DNA of 26,896 bases from DATKYV01 sp035528275 (GCA_035528275.1 DATKYV010000092.1:1-26896), one strand, 5' to 3'; shown: positions 9,019 to 16,967, numbered from the stretch's first letter. The notes: a model not told the origin generated them from the letters alone. Numbers and translations are program-made.

Positions 9019-10776
9019 CTACTCTTCCTTCTCGGCGGCTTTGCGCGCTGCGGGCGGTGGCTGCGGGGGCGTCATCCGGTTGATGAAGACCTGCTGGCCG
9101 ATGCCCACCAAGTTGCTGGTCATCCAGTAGAGAACCAAGCCGCTGGCAAAGTTCAATGAGATGAAGCCGAAGACGATCGGCATGATCATCATCATCCGCT
9201 GCTGCGCCGGGTCGGCCACAGTCATGGGCGTCATCTTCTGCATGAAGAACATGCTCACCGTCATTACAATGGGCAGGATGTAGTAGGGATCGGGCGCAGA
9301 CAGGTCCTTCACCCAGGCGAACCAGGGCGCGTGGCGCAGCTCTATGGAAACATAAAGGACCATATAGAAGCCGTAGAGAAAAGGAAGCTGCAGGAGCATG
9401 GGGAGGCATCCCCCCAGCGGGTTGATGTTGTGCTCCTTGTAGATCTTCATGATTTCCTGCTGCATGCGCTGCTTGCGCGGATCGTTGAACTTGTACTGCT
9501 TGTATTTGTCCTGGATGCCTTTGATAATCGGCGCCACCCGTTGCATCCCCTGGGCTGAACGGATCTGTTTCAACTTGAGGGGCAGGAAGGCCATGGTGAT
9601 GACGATCGTCAGAAAGATAATCGCCCACCCGTAGTTGTGGATCCAGTGATCGTAGATGTAGCGCAACACGAGAAAGAGCGGCCTGGCGACAAAGCTGAAC
9701 CATCCGTAGTCCACCAATTGATCGAGCGGGGGATTCGATGCGCGAAGCACCTCCAAATCCCTGGGGGCGACGAAAAGGCGGAAGGCGAGCGGCTTCGGCT
9801 GTGGAGCGCTCAGGCTGAGCATCAGGGGTTTGGGCCGATCCTCCTCCTTGCCCTTCCAGTCAGGTGGCGTCCACGGCCGGCGCCTGAGCGTGAAACTGGC
9901 GTCAGGTGAAGTCGGCAGGAAGACATCAACAAAGTAGCGGTCCGCCAGGCCCGCAAACGTGACGGGCGACGGGATCTTCTGTTCCATGGGGTCCGCCTGC
10001 TGCGGCGAACCCGAGAACCACGAACCCACTCTTGACGTAATGGAAGGAGTCAGGTGCTCTTCATGGACCTTGGTGGTTCCTTCAATCTGGTAGAACGCAC
10101 GCTCCATCCCGGCGGCCATCCCCGCGTCTACCGAGTAGTCTCCGAAACCGCCCGGCCAAGTGACCTCGAAGGGCACGAAACGCTCGCCGTCGGAGACGCT
10201 CGCTTCCACCCGGACATCGTACGCGGGTCCAAACTCGAATTGCTTTCGCGCCTGAATCTCGCCATCGCTATAGACCAACTCCAATTTCGCGGGAGTTCTG
10301 AGCGTTCGACCCGCCGGCTGGGCTACAAAGATCGCCGAGTTCAGTTTCTTGCTCATTTCGGCGTCGGCCAGCCTCAGGCTCAGGGGGAAGCCGAGTTGCT
10401 CACACGCCGCGCTCTGTATCAAGTCGAGCGGATGACCCTTTTGGTCTTGATAGTCTTTTAGGACCCAACTCTTGATCACCGCGCCCTCGGTGGAGAGCGT
10501 CACACGGGAGACTTTTCCCTCGACTACGATTTCCTCCGCCTGAGTTCCCTGCTGGACCGGAATCGCAACCGGCCTGGGAAGTCGCGGAGCGGCTGCCGGC
10601 GGAGGGGCCGGGGCCTTCGGCGCCTCCGTCTGGGACGGGGGCGGCTGAGTTTCAACAGACGGAGCCTTTGTGGGTGTTGACGGCGGTGGCGCCTTGGGGG
10701 CTAGATATACGCGCCAGAGCAGAAGGATCGCGAAGGAAAGGCCAAAGGCGAGTATCACCCGCTTTTCGTTGTCCAT
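9019..10776 (-). CDS. yidC: Membrane protein insertase YidC
   Basis: This 585-residue insertase helps place proteins into the inner membrane, alone or with SecYEG. It has an N-terminal membrane anchor (about 7-25), a Pro-rich linker (about 28-75), a large periplasmic domain (about 80-355) typical of Gram-negative YidC, and the conserved C-terminal insertase core. The core includes YGWAIIFLTIVITMAFLPLK, the cytoplasmic helical loop around MQRVAPIIKGIQDKYK, and later hydrophobic segments with NPLGGCLPMLLQLP. The ATG follows GAGG about 13 bases upstream. The tail is Pro/Lys/Glu-rich. It lies between yidD and jag as expected. Confidence 0.97.
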   Translation of the reverse strand: MDNEKRVILAFGLSFAILLLWRVYLAPKAPPPSTPTKAPSVETQPPPSQTEAPKAPAPPPAAAPRLPRPVAIPVQQGTQAEEIVVEGKVSRVTLSTEGAVIKSWVLKDYQDQKGHPLDLIQSAACEQLGFPLSLRLADAEMSKKLNSAIFVAQPAGRTLRTPAKLELVYSDGEIQARKQFEFGPAYDVRVEASVSDGERFVPFEVTWPGGFGDYSVDAGMAAGMERAFYQIEGTTKVHEEHLTPSITSRVGSWFSGSPQQADPMEQKIPSPVTFAGLADRYFVDVFLPTSPDASFTLRRRPWTPPDWKGKEEDRPKPLMLSLSAPQPKPLAFRLFVAPRDLEVLRASNPPLDQLVDYGWFSFVARPLFLVLRYIYDHWIHNYGWAIIFLTIVITMAFLPLKLKQIRSAQGMQRVAPIIKGIQDKYKQYKFNDPRKQRMQQEIMKIYKEHNINPLGGCLPMLLQLPFLYGFYMVLYVSIELRHAPWFAWVKDLSAPDPYYILPIVMTVSMFFMQKMTPMTVADPAQQRMMMIMPIVFGFISLNFASGLVLYWMTSNLVGIGQQVFINRMTPPQPPPAARKAAEKEE

Positions 10777-10872
10777 CCTAAGAAGGCTTCCTCTTCAATC
10801 TGGAATGCTTTTTCAAGTCGCCTCGAGCGGCTCGCGCGGGTGATTCATGCCGGTGGACCATCACGGCGCTTT

Positions 10873-11082
10873 TCAGGGAACGGGATCGTAGCCGTGCCCG
10901 CCGAACGGCCGGCAGCGCAGCAGGCGCCGCACGGCGAGTCCCGCGCCCCGCCACGCGCCCCACTTCCCCACCGCCTCGTGCGCGTACGCCGAGCAGGTCG
11001 GGTAAAAGCGGCAGGTCGAGGGCAGCACCGGCGATAGACAAGCCTGGTAGAAGCGGATGAAAACCAGCGCGGCGAATTTCAT
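10873..11082 (-). CDS. yidD: Membrane protein insertion efficiency factor YidD
   Basis: A 69-residue protein with the family core FIRFYQACLSPVLPSTCRFYPTCSAYAHEA: an N-terminal amphipathic helix and three conserved Cys. It is thought to assist YidC-dependent insertion. The start is the ATG at 11082, which overlaps the rnpA stop in an ATGA, so translation is probably coupled to rnpA. Longer upstream readings of this frame run antisense-free through rnpA and lack family character. The C-terminus GGHGYDPVP is typical. A 96-bp gap separates it from yidC. Confidence 0.95.
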   Translation of the reverse strand: MKFAALVFIRFYQACLSPVLPSTCRFYPTCSAYAHEAVGKWGAWRGAGLAVRRLLRCRPFGGHGYDPVP

Positions 11083-11462
11083 GATCCTCGAGGCTCCGCG
11101 GAGGGCGCGGGCGGCTGGTTCGGAAATAAGCGGAGCAATTCCTTCACCAGCGCCGCGAATGGAACTCGCGCCGCCGCTTCGCGGGGATTCACAACGATGT
11201 CCCATCCACCCGGAACCACTGCTCGGTTGCGGCGAAAGACTTCCCGCAATCGGCGCTTCACTCGATTGCGGAGCACCGCGTTGCCCAGGCGTACCGTAGC
11301 CGTGACTCCCAGCCGAGTGTGGGGAAGACCGTTGGATCGGAAGAAAAGGGCGCATAAAGGCCCGCTCCGGCGCTGCCCTTCCTCGTAAACTCGCCGAAAC
11401 TCTGCCCGACGCAGCACCCGAAAAGCCTTGGGGAAAGCCTGCAGCGCCGAAGAAGCTTTCAT
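11079..11462 (-). CDS. rnpA: Ribonuclease P protein component
   Basis: The 127-residue basic protein subunit of RNase P, which matures tRNA 5' ends. The diagnostic RNR motif is present as LRNRVKRRLREVFRR, preceded by the strand LGVTATVRLGNAV, and the N-terminal substrate-leader cleft residues follow FPKAFRVLRRAEFRRVYEEG. I chose the ATG at 11462 because it overlaps the rpmH stop as ATGA, the homologous part begins there, and the frame upstream of it is entirely the rpmH gene read out of phase. A GTG at 11603 in the same frame is therefore not needed. Confidence 0.95.
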   Translation of the reverse strand: MKASSALQAFPKAFRVLRRAEFRRVYEEGQRRSGPLCALFFRSNGLPHTRLGVTATVRLGNAVLRNRVKRRLREVFRRNRAVVPGGWDIVVNPREAAARVPFAALVKELLRLFPNQPPAPSAEPRGS

Positions 11463-11593
11463 GGAGTCAGGCGGTGGCGGCCCTTCTGGCGCCGGCGCTT
11501 CAGGGTCCGACGGCCTCCGGGCGTCCTCATGCGCACCCGAAAACCATGCGTCTTGGCCCGACGCCGGCGGTTCGGCTGAAAGGTTCGTTTCAA
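11459..11593 (-). CDS. rpmH: Large ribosomal subunit protein bL34
   Basis: A complete 44-residue L34 that is easy to miss because it starts with TTG and is short. The product begins MKRTFQPNRRRRAKTHGF and ends HRLTP, with the family hallmark RTPGGRRTLKRRRQKGR. The codons run from 11593 to the TGA at 11459-11461. A GGGAG lies about nine bases before the TTG. The stop overlaps the rnpA ATG (ATGA), so rpmH-rnpA-yidD are coupled by two such overlaps in a row. In many bacteria rpmH adjoins dnaA and oriC; here the gene upstream is a ymdB-type phosphodiesterase instead. Confidence 0.95.
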   Translation of the reverse strand: MKRTFQPNRRRRAKTHGFRVRMRTPGGRRTLKRRRQKGRHRLTP

Positions 11594-11639
11594 AACCCGT
11601 CACTCCCTACTTGAGTTTTCTTTACAGGGTCAATCCTTT

Positions 11640-11669
11640 ACCTTAACCCGAGCCTTGAGTTCAAGTCAA
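11640..11669 (-). promoter_or_regulatory. Possible rpmH operon promoter
   Basis: On the minus strand a TTGACT (-35-like, 11669-11664) is followed after 18 bases by TAAGGT (a poor -10-like match, 11645-11640). It lies in the 143-bp gap between the ymdB-like gene and rpmH, about 50 bases before the TTG start. The -35 is good and the -10 weak, so this is tentative. Confidence 0.35.
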
Positions 11670-11736
11670 GATAAGTGCAGTGCTGGAGGCGCAGACCCTC
11701 GTCGTGTGGGCTGCAAATGCCGAGTAAGGGTGTGGT

Positions 11737-12531
11737 TCATTTCCTCAGAATTCTCTTGATGCCGAGGGCGCGGCCGGATTCGGGGTCGGCGTCGATGAGC
11801 ACGGCGCAGAATCGCACGTCGCCTTTGGCGACTTCAAAGCGCGCCGGAATCTGGTCGAGGAATTTCTTGATGATAGATTCCTTCTCGATTCCGATCACCG
11901 AGTCGTACGGCCCGGTCATTCCCAGGTCGGTGACGTAGGCGGTGCCTTGGGGGAGGACCGTTTCGTCGGCGGTGGGGATGTGCGTATGCGTTCCCACAAC
12001 CGCCGTGACACGGCCGTCGAGGTACCAGCCCAGCGCCTGCTTTTCTGACGTCGCCTCGGCGTGCATGTCAACGATGCGGAGCTTCACATTGGCGGGGATT
12101 TTTTCCAGCAGCGCGTCGGCGGTGCGGAACGGGCAATCAATGGTGGGCATGAACACCCGGCCCTGAAGGTTCATCACCGCGTAGTCAAGCCCGGCGCGCG
12201 TCCTGCCAATATAGAGCCCGTGGCCGGGGGCCGTGGCCGGATAGTTGGCGGGCCTCAGCAGCCGCCCGTCGGCGTGCTCGGTGAAGTAAGGAACGATTTC
12301 TTTCTTGTCCCAGATGTGATTCCCCGAGGTCAGGACGGCGATCCCGAGGTCGAGCAACTCCTCCACCAGCGCCGGCGTGATGCCGAAGCCCGCCGCGGCG
12401 TTCTCGCCGTTGGCGAGGATCAGGTCGGGCGAATACTCCTCCACCAGTCCGGGCAGGACCTCTTTGGTGATGCGCCGGCCCGGCTTGCCGAAGACGTCGC
12501 CGATAAAGAGGATTTTCAGAGAACCGTCCAC
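11737..12531 (-). CDS. ymdB: YmdB-family metallophosphodiesterase (TIGR00282 type)
   Basis: A 264-residue dinuclear-metal phosphodiesterase. Metal-site motifs are all present: GDVFGKPGR (about 11-19), NGENAA (about 41-46), SGNHIWD, the DMHAEATSEK segment and THTHIPTADE near the C-terminal part. In Bacillus the family member YmdB hydrolyses cyclic nucleotides and influences sporulation and biofilm formation; the substrate here is not known. The start is a GTG at 12531 with AAGGAG about six bases upstream. In many bacteria it sits beside the RNase Y gene; here RNase Y is missing and a 430-bp interval separates it from zapA. Confidence 0.92.
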   Translation of the reverse strand: MDGSLKILFIGDVFGKPGRRITKEVLPGLVEEYSPDLILANGENAAAGFGITPALVEELLDLGIAVLTSGNHIWDKKEIVPYFTEHADGRLLRPANYPATAPGHGLYIGRTRAGLDYAVMNLQGRVFMPTIDCPFRTADALLEKIPANVKLRIVDMHAEATSEKQALGWYLDGRVTAVVGTHTHIPTADETVLPQGTAYVTDLGMTGPYDSVIGIEKESIIKKFLDQIPARFEVAKGDVRFCAVLIDADPESGRALGIKRILRK

Positions 12532-12552
12532 GCTGCTCCTTCAAATACTCGA

Positions 12553-12662
12553 CTTGCGTTCGCCTTTGCGGCCACCCCGCCACGGGCAGAATGGACCCAG
12601 GGCGCGAATCTCGCGGGGCGGCGCCTGGACCCGCTCTCTCAGGGGTGAGGAACGGACGCAAG
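12553..12662 (-). ncRNA. Candidate structured RNA between zapA and ymdB (6S-like position and shape)
   Basis: Read on the minus strand this 110-base stretch folds by eye into one long rod. A closing stem pairs CTTGCGT (12662-12656) with ACGCAAG (12559-12553). Next CACCCC (12647-12642) pairs with GGGGTG (12578-12573), leaving an asymmetric bubble whose 3' side forms a small hairpin GCC-GCAAA-GGC (12572-12562). An apical GC-rich stem has CCAGGCGC against GCGCCCTGG. A rod with a central bubble, directly downstream of zapA, resembles 6S RNA, which lies next to zapA in many bacteria. It is shorter than typical 6S RNA (160-200 bases). It could also be another RNA element or the leader of the ymdB-like gene. 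Confidence 0.4.
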
Positions 12663-12707
12663 GAACGCGGTAACGACGCCCTTGGAATTACGGAGCAACC
12701 CGCTCAG

Positions 12708-12887
12708 CCCGTCAGCTGACGGGTAACCCGAGTGATTCGAACCCCGGCTAGCCGGGGTGGGTGCCCTCCGCTCCCCTTCAGGCCTGATCCCCGGCGAACC
12801 CGTCGGCTGACGGGCACACCGGGAAAGCGAGTGAGGCTCCCATTTTGACGGTGTTGGTTCAAATTACCGTCTCCGTCAGCTGACGGA
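12708..12887. repeat. Cluster of four short palindromes (CCCGTCAGCTGACGGG family and one other)
   Basis: The interval between zapA and the ymdB-like gene holds three near-identical 16-bp palindromes: CCCGTCAGCTGACGGG (12708-12723, perfect), CCCGTCGGCTGACGGG (12799-12814, one central mismatch) and TCCGTCAGCTGACGGA (12872-12887, perfect with a compensatory end pair). Between the first two lies another perfect palindrome, CCCCGGCTAGCCGGGG (12742-12757). The compensated end pair suggests the stem is kept. Further copies occur at 22724-22739 and 26372-26387, so this is a dispersed family of the REP type. No protein-coding gene is visible from 12532 to 12959. Confidence 0.8.
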
Positions 12888-12959
12888 CAACCTTGCAGGC
12901 CTACTCCGTAAACTTGAAGCCGGTCCTTCGGATTCAATGGTTCGCGCCGGGCCAGGAGC

Positions 12960-13259
12960 TCAGACAGCCTCTTTCAGCACGCGGTCGAGCGCATCGCTGC
13001 ATTCGCCCACTTTGCGGTCGACATTCTGGGCGATCGTCTCGTATTTCGACTTGAGCTGGTGATATTCATCCGCGATGTTCAGCGCCGCCAGCACCGCCAC
13101 GCGCAATGAGTCGACCGTGCGCGTCCGTTCCGCGACCGACCGCATTCTCGCATCCAGAAACTGCGCCAGCTTCTGGATGTATTCGGGGTCGAGCTCCCCC
13201 CGCATGGAATATTCCTGATCGTAAATCTCAACCCGGATCGCATCGGGATTCTTTGGCAC
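12960..13259 (-). CDS. zapA: Cell division protein ZapA
   Basis: A 99-residue ZapA, which tetramerises and bundles FtsZ filaments at the division site. The N-terminal globular part has the family pattern IRVEIYDQEYSMRGELDPEYIQKLAQFLDARM, and the C-terminal half is a long coiled coil from about residue 55. I prefer the GTG at 13259 because AGGAG lies four bases upstream and the homology begins just after it; a TTG at 13289 in the same frame would add ten residues but has no ribosome site. A zapB-like gene precedes it, so the two form a small division module inside a translation-gene block. Confidence 0.9.
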   Translation of the reverse strand: MPKNPDAIRVEIYDQEYSMRGELDPEYIQKLAQFLDARMRSVAERTRTVDSLRVAVLAALNIADEYHQLKSKYETIAQNVDRKVGECSDALDRVLKEAV

Positions 13260-13326
13260 GAGACTCCTCGGCTTCGGAAAAATCCTCAACGCCCCGCCGC
13301 ACGGGACCCGGGCGTCACTCGTATTA

Positions 13327-13593
13327 TCAAGCCGAAGAATCCCCTTTTGTCAACACATCGATCTGGTGGAGAAGTTTCTCGACGCGGCTCCGGACCTCTT
13401 CCCGCTCGCGCCGCAGGGTGTGGGTCTCGCGCTCCAGGGTTTCCAAGCGCCGCGCCCGCTCCTTGTACTCGGAGCGGAGCTTTTCCAGTTCTTCGCGGAG
13501 GAGGCGCTTGTCGGACTGCGTCCGCTTGAAGAGTTCGACGGCCCGGGAGAGTTTTTCCTCGAGTTTCTGGAAATTGTCTTCCCAATCAGTCAC
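13327..13593 (-). CDS. ZapB-like short coiled-coil protein
   Basis: An 88-residue protein that is nearly all coiled coil, with heptads of Leu and charged residues from about residue 8 to 80 (KLEEKLSRAVELFKRTQ, then LRREREEVRSRVEKLL). Proteins of this size and shape next to zapA are often ZapB-like, linking the division ring to the chromosome terminus, but the sequence gives only the coiled coil. It starts with GTG at 13593 with an AGAGG five bases upstream. It is 67 bp before zapA and 54 bp after pheT, in the same direction, so co-transcription is likely. Confidence 0.75.
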   Translation of the reverse strand: MTDWEDNFQKLEEKLSRAVELFKRTQSDKRLLREELEKLRSEYKERARRLETLERETHTLRREREEVRSRVEKLLHQIDVLTKGDSSA

Positions 13594-13647
13594 GCCGGCC
13601 TCTGGTCGTTCACGAAGGAATGTCCGATGCCCCGCCCCGAACCGCGT

Positions 13648-15687
13648 CTAAGCGCGCAGCCGCACGCCGAGCTTCTCGAGCGTCGCCAGGACCCGCGCGC
13701 CCGTTTCACCGATCTCTTCGCTGGTCAGTGTGTGAGTGAGACTTTGGAAATTAACCCGCAACAGCAAGCTGTAGTGCCCTGGAGCAATCGAGCTCGCGGG
13801 GAACAGGTCCGCCGGCCGGAAGCTCTGGATTTCCTCGATCCCCAGACCTTCGACGGCCTCAGCGAGACGACCGTAGGGCACATTCTCCGGTACCAGCAAC
13901 GAGAAATCGCGCTCCACTGGGGGAAACTTCGAAAACGGTTTGAAGGTTCGCGGGCGCAAAGGCAGGGCGAGCAGCTTGTCGAGGTCCACTTCGGCCACCC
14001 ACACTTTTTGACGAAGTTTGTACTGGCCGCGGATTTCACCGCTTAACTCACCGAAAGCCGCAAGCGTTTCTCTGCCGGTTACGAACAAGCCGCCGCGTCC
14101 GGGTTCGAAGTAACCGCGTGCCGCCAACTCGAAACGCAGGTTCGGCACGGCAAAAGCTTCGAGCAGTGTCTCCAGGTCTCCCTTGAGATCGGCGCAATCG
14201 TGCGCCTTCTCTGAGTCGTGGACCGTCGGCGGCTGCCGCCACCCGCTGAGTCCCAGAGTAAGCACCCAGCGTTCTTCCGGCAAGCCTTTGCCGCGCGAGC
14301 TGTAAGTCTTCCCCACCTCGAAGAGCCGCAGGTCGCTCCTGTCCCGGTCGAGATTCCAGCGCAGCGCTCGCACCATGCTGGGGACTGTTGTCGAGCGCAA
14401 GGCGGAGGCTTCCTGGCTCAGGGGATTGGCGAGAACCACGGGCGGGCGGTCCGTGAAGCGCGCGTTCTCCTCCGGATCGACCATGGACATGGCGATGATT
14501 TCCCGATAGCCGAGCCCCACGAGGGTTTCGGAAACGGTGTGCTCTCTTTCGCGTCGCGTATTGCGCTCAACGCGCGGCGGCGCGGGGCGCACGTGGGTGG
14601 GCAGGCGGTCGTAGCCGTAGTGGCGCGCCACCTCTTCGATCAGGTCTACATCGCGCGAGACATCCACTCGAAACGACGGAGCCGTTACCTGCCAGCTGGT
14701 TTCGCCAGCGCTGTTCATCTGAAATCCCAGTGTGCTGAGGATGCGTTCGGTTTCTTCAGCGGAGACATCTACTCCCAGGATGCGCAAAACCTCGCTCGAA
14801 CGCAGCGACAACTCCGCGCCCTTGTAAGGGCGGGGATAAACGTCCACAACGCCCCGGAGAATTTCGCCGCCCGCAAGCTCGGCGATCAGCGATGCCGTGC
14901 GGTCGATGGCCAGGCGTGCCATTTCCACGTCCGCGCCGCGTTCGAAGCGGTGCGAGGCTTCGGTGTGCATCCCATGGGATTTTGCGGTCCGGCGGATGGA
15001 GAATGGGTCAAACCACGCGCTTTCGAGCAGCACGTCGCGCGTCGCCGAAGAGATTTCCGACTCCTCGCCGCCCATCACGCCCGCCAGGGCCACCGCCCGC
15101 CGGCCGTCGGCGATCACCAGGTTGTCGGCGGTGAGGGTGTGATTCACGCCGTCGAGCGTGCGCAGCAGTTCGCCGGCGCGTGCCCGGCGAACGATGATCT
15201 TTTTCTCCTGAACGTGGGCGAGATCGAAGGCGTGGAGCGGATGCCCCAGCTCCAACAGGACGTAGTTAGTGACATCGGCGACATTGTTGATGGGCCGCTG
15301 GCCCACCGCTTCCAGCCGCTTCTGAAGCCAGGGGGGAGAAGGTTTGACCTGGACGCCTTTGAGAACCCTTCCGCAGTAACGCGCGCAGAGGGCCGGGTCG
15401 GCAATCTCAATGGAAATCTCTCCCGTGGCCGGGGCTTTGGATTCCTTCACCTGAATTTCCGGGCGCTTCAGCGGCAGGCGATAAAAGGCCGCCACCTCAC
15501 GCGCCACGCCGTAATGGCTGAGCCAGTCGGGCCGGTTGGTGGTGACTTCCAGGTCCAGCACCCAATCGTCACCTTCCTGGGCCGTGGACTCGACGTTCAG
15601 GCCCAGCATCGTCAGGTCGCGCTTGAGCGAACGCAGGTCGGCGGAAACGTCGACGAATTCCCTGAGCCAATTGAGCGAAATTTTCAT
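13648..15687 (-). CDS. pheT: Phenylalanyl-tRNA synthetase beta subunit, lacking the tRNA-binding domain
   Basis: The beta subunit of the heterotetrameric PheRS, which charges tRNA-Phe with PheS. At 679 residues it is about 110 shorter than the usual ~790. The N-terminal segment MKISLNWLREFVD...LGLNVES (1-34) passes almost at once into DDWVLDLEVTTNRPDWLSHYGVARE (about 41-65). In typical PheT these are separated by an OB-fold tRNA-binding domain of about 110 residues. The B3/B4 editing region, B5 domain and catalytic-like core follow, and the C-terminal FDX-ACB anticodon-binding domain is intact (TFKPFSKFPPVERDFSLL onward). No frameshift is seen, so the absence looks genuine rather than a sequencing fault. 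An inverted-repeat element lies between pheS and this gene. Confidence 0.95.
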   Translation of the reverse strand: MKISLNWLREFVDVSADLRSLKRDLTMLGLNVESTAQEGDDWVLDLEVTTNRPDWLSHYGVAREVAAFYRLPLKRPEIQVKESKAPATGEISIEIADPALCARYCGRVLKGVQVKPSPPWLQKRLEAVGQRPINNVADVTNYVLLELGHPLHAFDLAHVQEKKIIVRRARAGELLRTLDGVNHTLTADNLVIADGRRAVALAGVMGGEESEISSATRDVLLESAWFDPFSIRRTAKSHGMHTEASHRFERGADVEMARLAIDRTASLIAELAGGEILRGVVDVYPRPYKGAELSLRSSEVLRILGVDVSAEETERILSTLGFQMNSAGETSWQVTAPSFRVDVSRDVDLIEEVARHYGYDRLPTHVRPAPPRVERNTRREREHTVSETLVGLGYREIIAMSMVDPEENARFTDRPPVVLANPLSQEASALRSTTVPSMVRALRWNLDRDRSDLRLFEVGKTYSSRGKGLPEERWVLTLGLSGWRQPPTVHDSEKAHDCADLKGDLETLLEAFAVPNLRFELAARGYFEPGRGGLFVTGRETLAAFGELSGEIRGQYKLRQKVWVAEVDLDKLLALPLRPRTFKPFSKFPPVERDFSLLVPENVPYGRLAEAVEGLGIEEIQSFRPADLFPASSIAPGHYSLLLRVNFQSLTHTLTSEEIGETGARVLATLEKLGVRLRA

Positions 15688-15698
15688 GACTGCCAGTC

Positions 15699-15785
15699 GT
15701 TGAGAGTCGAGAGTTGTGAGTTAAGAGGATGCGGCGCGATGGCTTCCGGCGCTGCCCTCTCAACTCTAAACTCTGGACCCTCAAC
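15699..15785. repeat. Imperfect inverted-repeat element in the pheS-pheT gap
   Basis: A 30-base left arm (15699-15728, beginning GTTGAGAGTCGAGAGTT) and right arm (15756-15785) are reverse complements at 25 of 30 positions, with a 27-base spacer. The arms are made of GAGAGTT-like units, a type often seen in intergenic repeats. The element nearly fills the 113-bp gap between pheS and pheT and leaves pheT without a clear Shine-Dalgarno site. In RNA it would fold into a long hairpin just before the pheT start. Confidence 0.7.
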
Positions 15786-15800
15786 CTTCGAAACGCTCGA

Positions 15801-16967
15801 TCAAAACTGTTCCAGAAAACTCACATCACTTTGATAGAAAAGCTGAATATCGTGAATGTCGTACTTCATCATGGCGTAGCGCTCGATGCCCAGGCCGAAC
15901 GCCCAGCCGGAATATTTCGCCGGGTCGATGCCGCCATAGCGCAGCACCTCCGGATGGACCATGCCGCAGCCCATGACTTCGAGCCAGCCGGTTTCTTTGC
16001 AAGTCCGGCAGCCCTTTCCGTCACAAATGACACAACTGATCGAGACTTCCCCGCTCGGCTCGGTGAAGGGGAAGAACGTGGGCGAGAAGCGCGTGCGCAC
16101 CTTTTCACCGAAAAACTTCTTGGCGAAGAAGTCGAGCGTGCCCTTCAAGTCCGCGAAGGTGATGTCGGTGTCGATGGCCAGCCCCTCGATCTGATGGAAC
16201 ATGGGCGAGTGGCTCGAATCAGGATTGTCGTGGCGGTAGCACTTGCCGGGAATGATGACGTAGAGCGGCGCGCCGTACTTCTCCATGGAGCGGATTTGCA
16301 CGGGTGAGGTGTGTGTGCGCAGCACCGTGTCCGAATCCACGTAGAGCGTGTCCCAGTCGTCGCGCGCCGGATGAGTCTCAGGAATGTTCAGCGCGTCGAA
16401 GTTGTAATACACGGTCTCGACTTCCGGCCCCGTCTCGATGGCGAATCCCAGGCCCAGGAAGATGTCTTCAATCTCGCGCTGCACGCGGGTGATGGGATGA
16501 ATCGAGCCGAGCGGGCGGCGGTAGCCGGGAAGGGTAAGGTCGGAGGGGACGCTAGCACCCACTGTGGGTGCTGTGGGAACCTGAAACGCGGCCCACGAAA
16601 TCCGGGCCGCTCGATCATCTCGACGTAAGGGCAATTCACGAGCGAGCGTTTTCTCTTCCATGTTTGCGGCGGAGCGGCGCAGCTCATTGAACTGCCGCCC
16701 GACGACGGGTTTGATTTCTTTCGCCGCTTTCTTCAGCCAGTTCTCGTCGAGAAACGAGATCAATCCGTTCTTGCGCGCCAGCCATCGGTCGCGCAGGGCT
16801 TTGCATAGCTTGTCGCGCTCAGCTTCGCTGGCCACACCCTTTGAGACTAACTCCTGGCGTTCTTTCTCCATGGCCGCGCGGACTTCGGCGAAGAGAGACT
16901 CCACGCCCTTCGCGTCCGTGACGCCGAGCTCAGCGAGTGTTTTGCGGACTTTGTCGTCGATGGTCAT
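15801..16967 (-). CDS. pheS: Phenylalanyl-tRNA synthetase alpha subunit
   Basis: The catalytic alpha subunit of PheRS, 388 residues from the ATG at 16967. The N-terminal coiled coil is followed by the class II core: motif 1 region LGSIHPITRVQREIEDIF, motif 2 region PGKCYRHDNPDSSHSPMFHQIEGL and motif 3 GLGIERYAMMKYDIHDIQ. The segment with CVICDGKGCRTC is an insert seen in some PheS proteins. It is longer than usual (about 340), partly because of extra residues around APTVGAS, encoded by a palindrome at 16554-16572. I chose 16967 because homology (MTIDDKVRKTLAELG) starts there; upstream is repeat DNA and no ribosome site is visible. Confidence 0.96.
   Translation of the reverse strand: MTIDDKVRKTLAELGVTDAKGVESLFAEVRAAMEKERQELVSKGVASEAERDKLCKALRDRWLARKNGLISFLDENWLKKAAKEIKPVVGRQFNELRRSAANMEEKTLARELPLRRDDRAARISWAAFQVPTAPTVGASVPSDLTLPGYRRPLGSIHPITRVQREIEDIFLGLGFAIETGPEVETVYYNFDALNIPETHPARDDWDTLYVDSDTVLRTHTSPVQIRSMEKYGAPLYVIIPGKCYRHDNPDSSHSPMFHQIEGLAIDTDITFADLKGTLDFFAKKFFGEKVRTRFSPTFFPFTEPSGEVSISCVICDGKGCRTCKETGWLEVMGCGMVHPEVLRYGGIDPAKYSGWAFGLGIERYAMMKYDIHDIQLFYQSDVSFLEQF
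16554..16572. repeat. Palindrome inside pheS coding sequence
   Basis: AGCACCCACTGTGGGTGCT is a perfect 8-bp inverted repeat around CTG. It is read in frame within pheS and encodes part of the extra APTVGAS segment between the N-terminal coiled coil and the catalytic core, where a loop would tolerate additions. It looks like a short palindromic insertion kept in frame. Confidence 0.6.

Noticed and set aside
12641..12662. Riboswitch (TPP- or glycine-like) suggested by CCCCTGAGAGAG
   Set aside because: Only a short string resembles these classes; the remaining conserved boxes are missing and the pairing fits a simple rod better.
12716..12760. tRNA-like T-loop (GATTCGAACCCCGG) suggesting a minus-strand tRNA
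   Set aside because: The flanking bases do not form a T stem in the tRNA sense; the GC pairing comes from the palindrome CCCCGGCTAGCCGGGG. No anticodon or acceptor arm fits.
14218..15834. Long plus-strand ORF (538 codons) opposite pheT
   Set aside because: It is antisense to pheT in a GC-rich gene and shows no recognisable domain.
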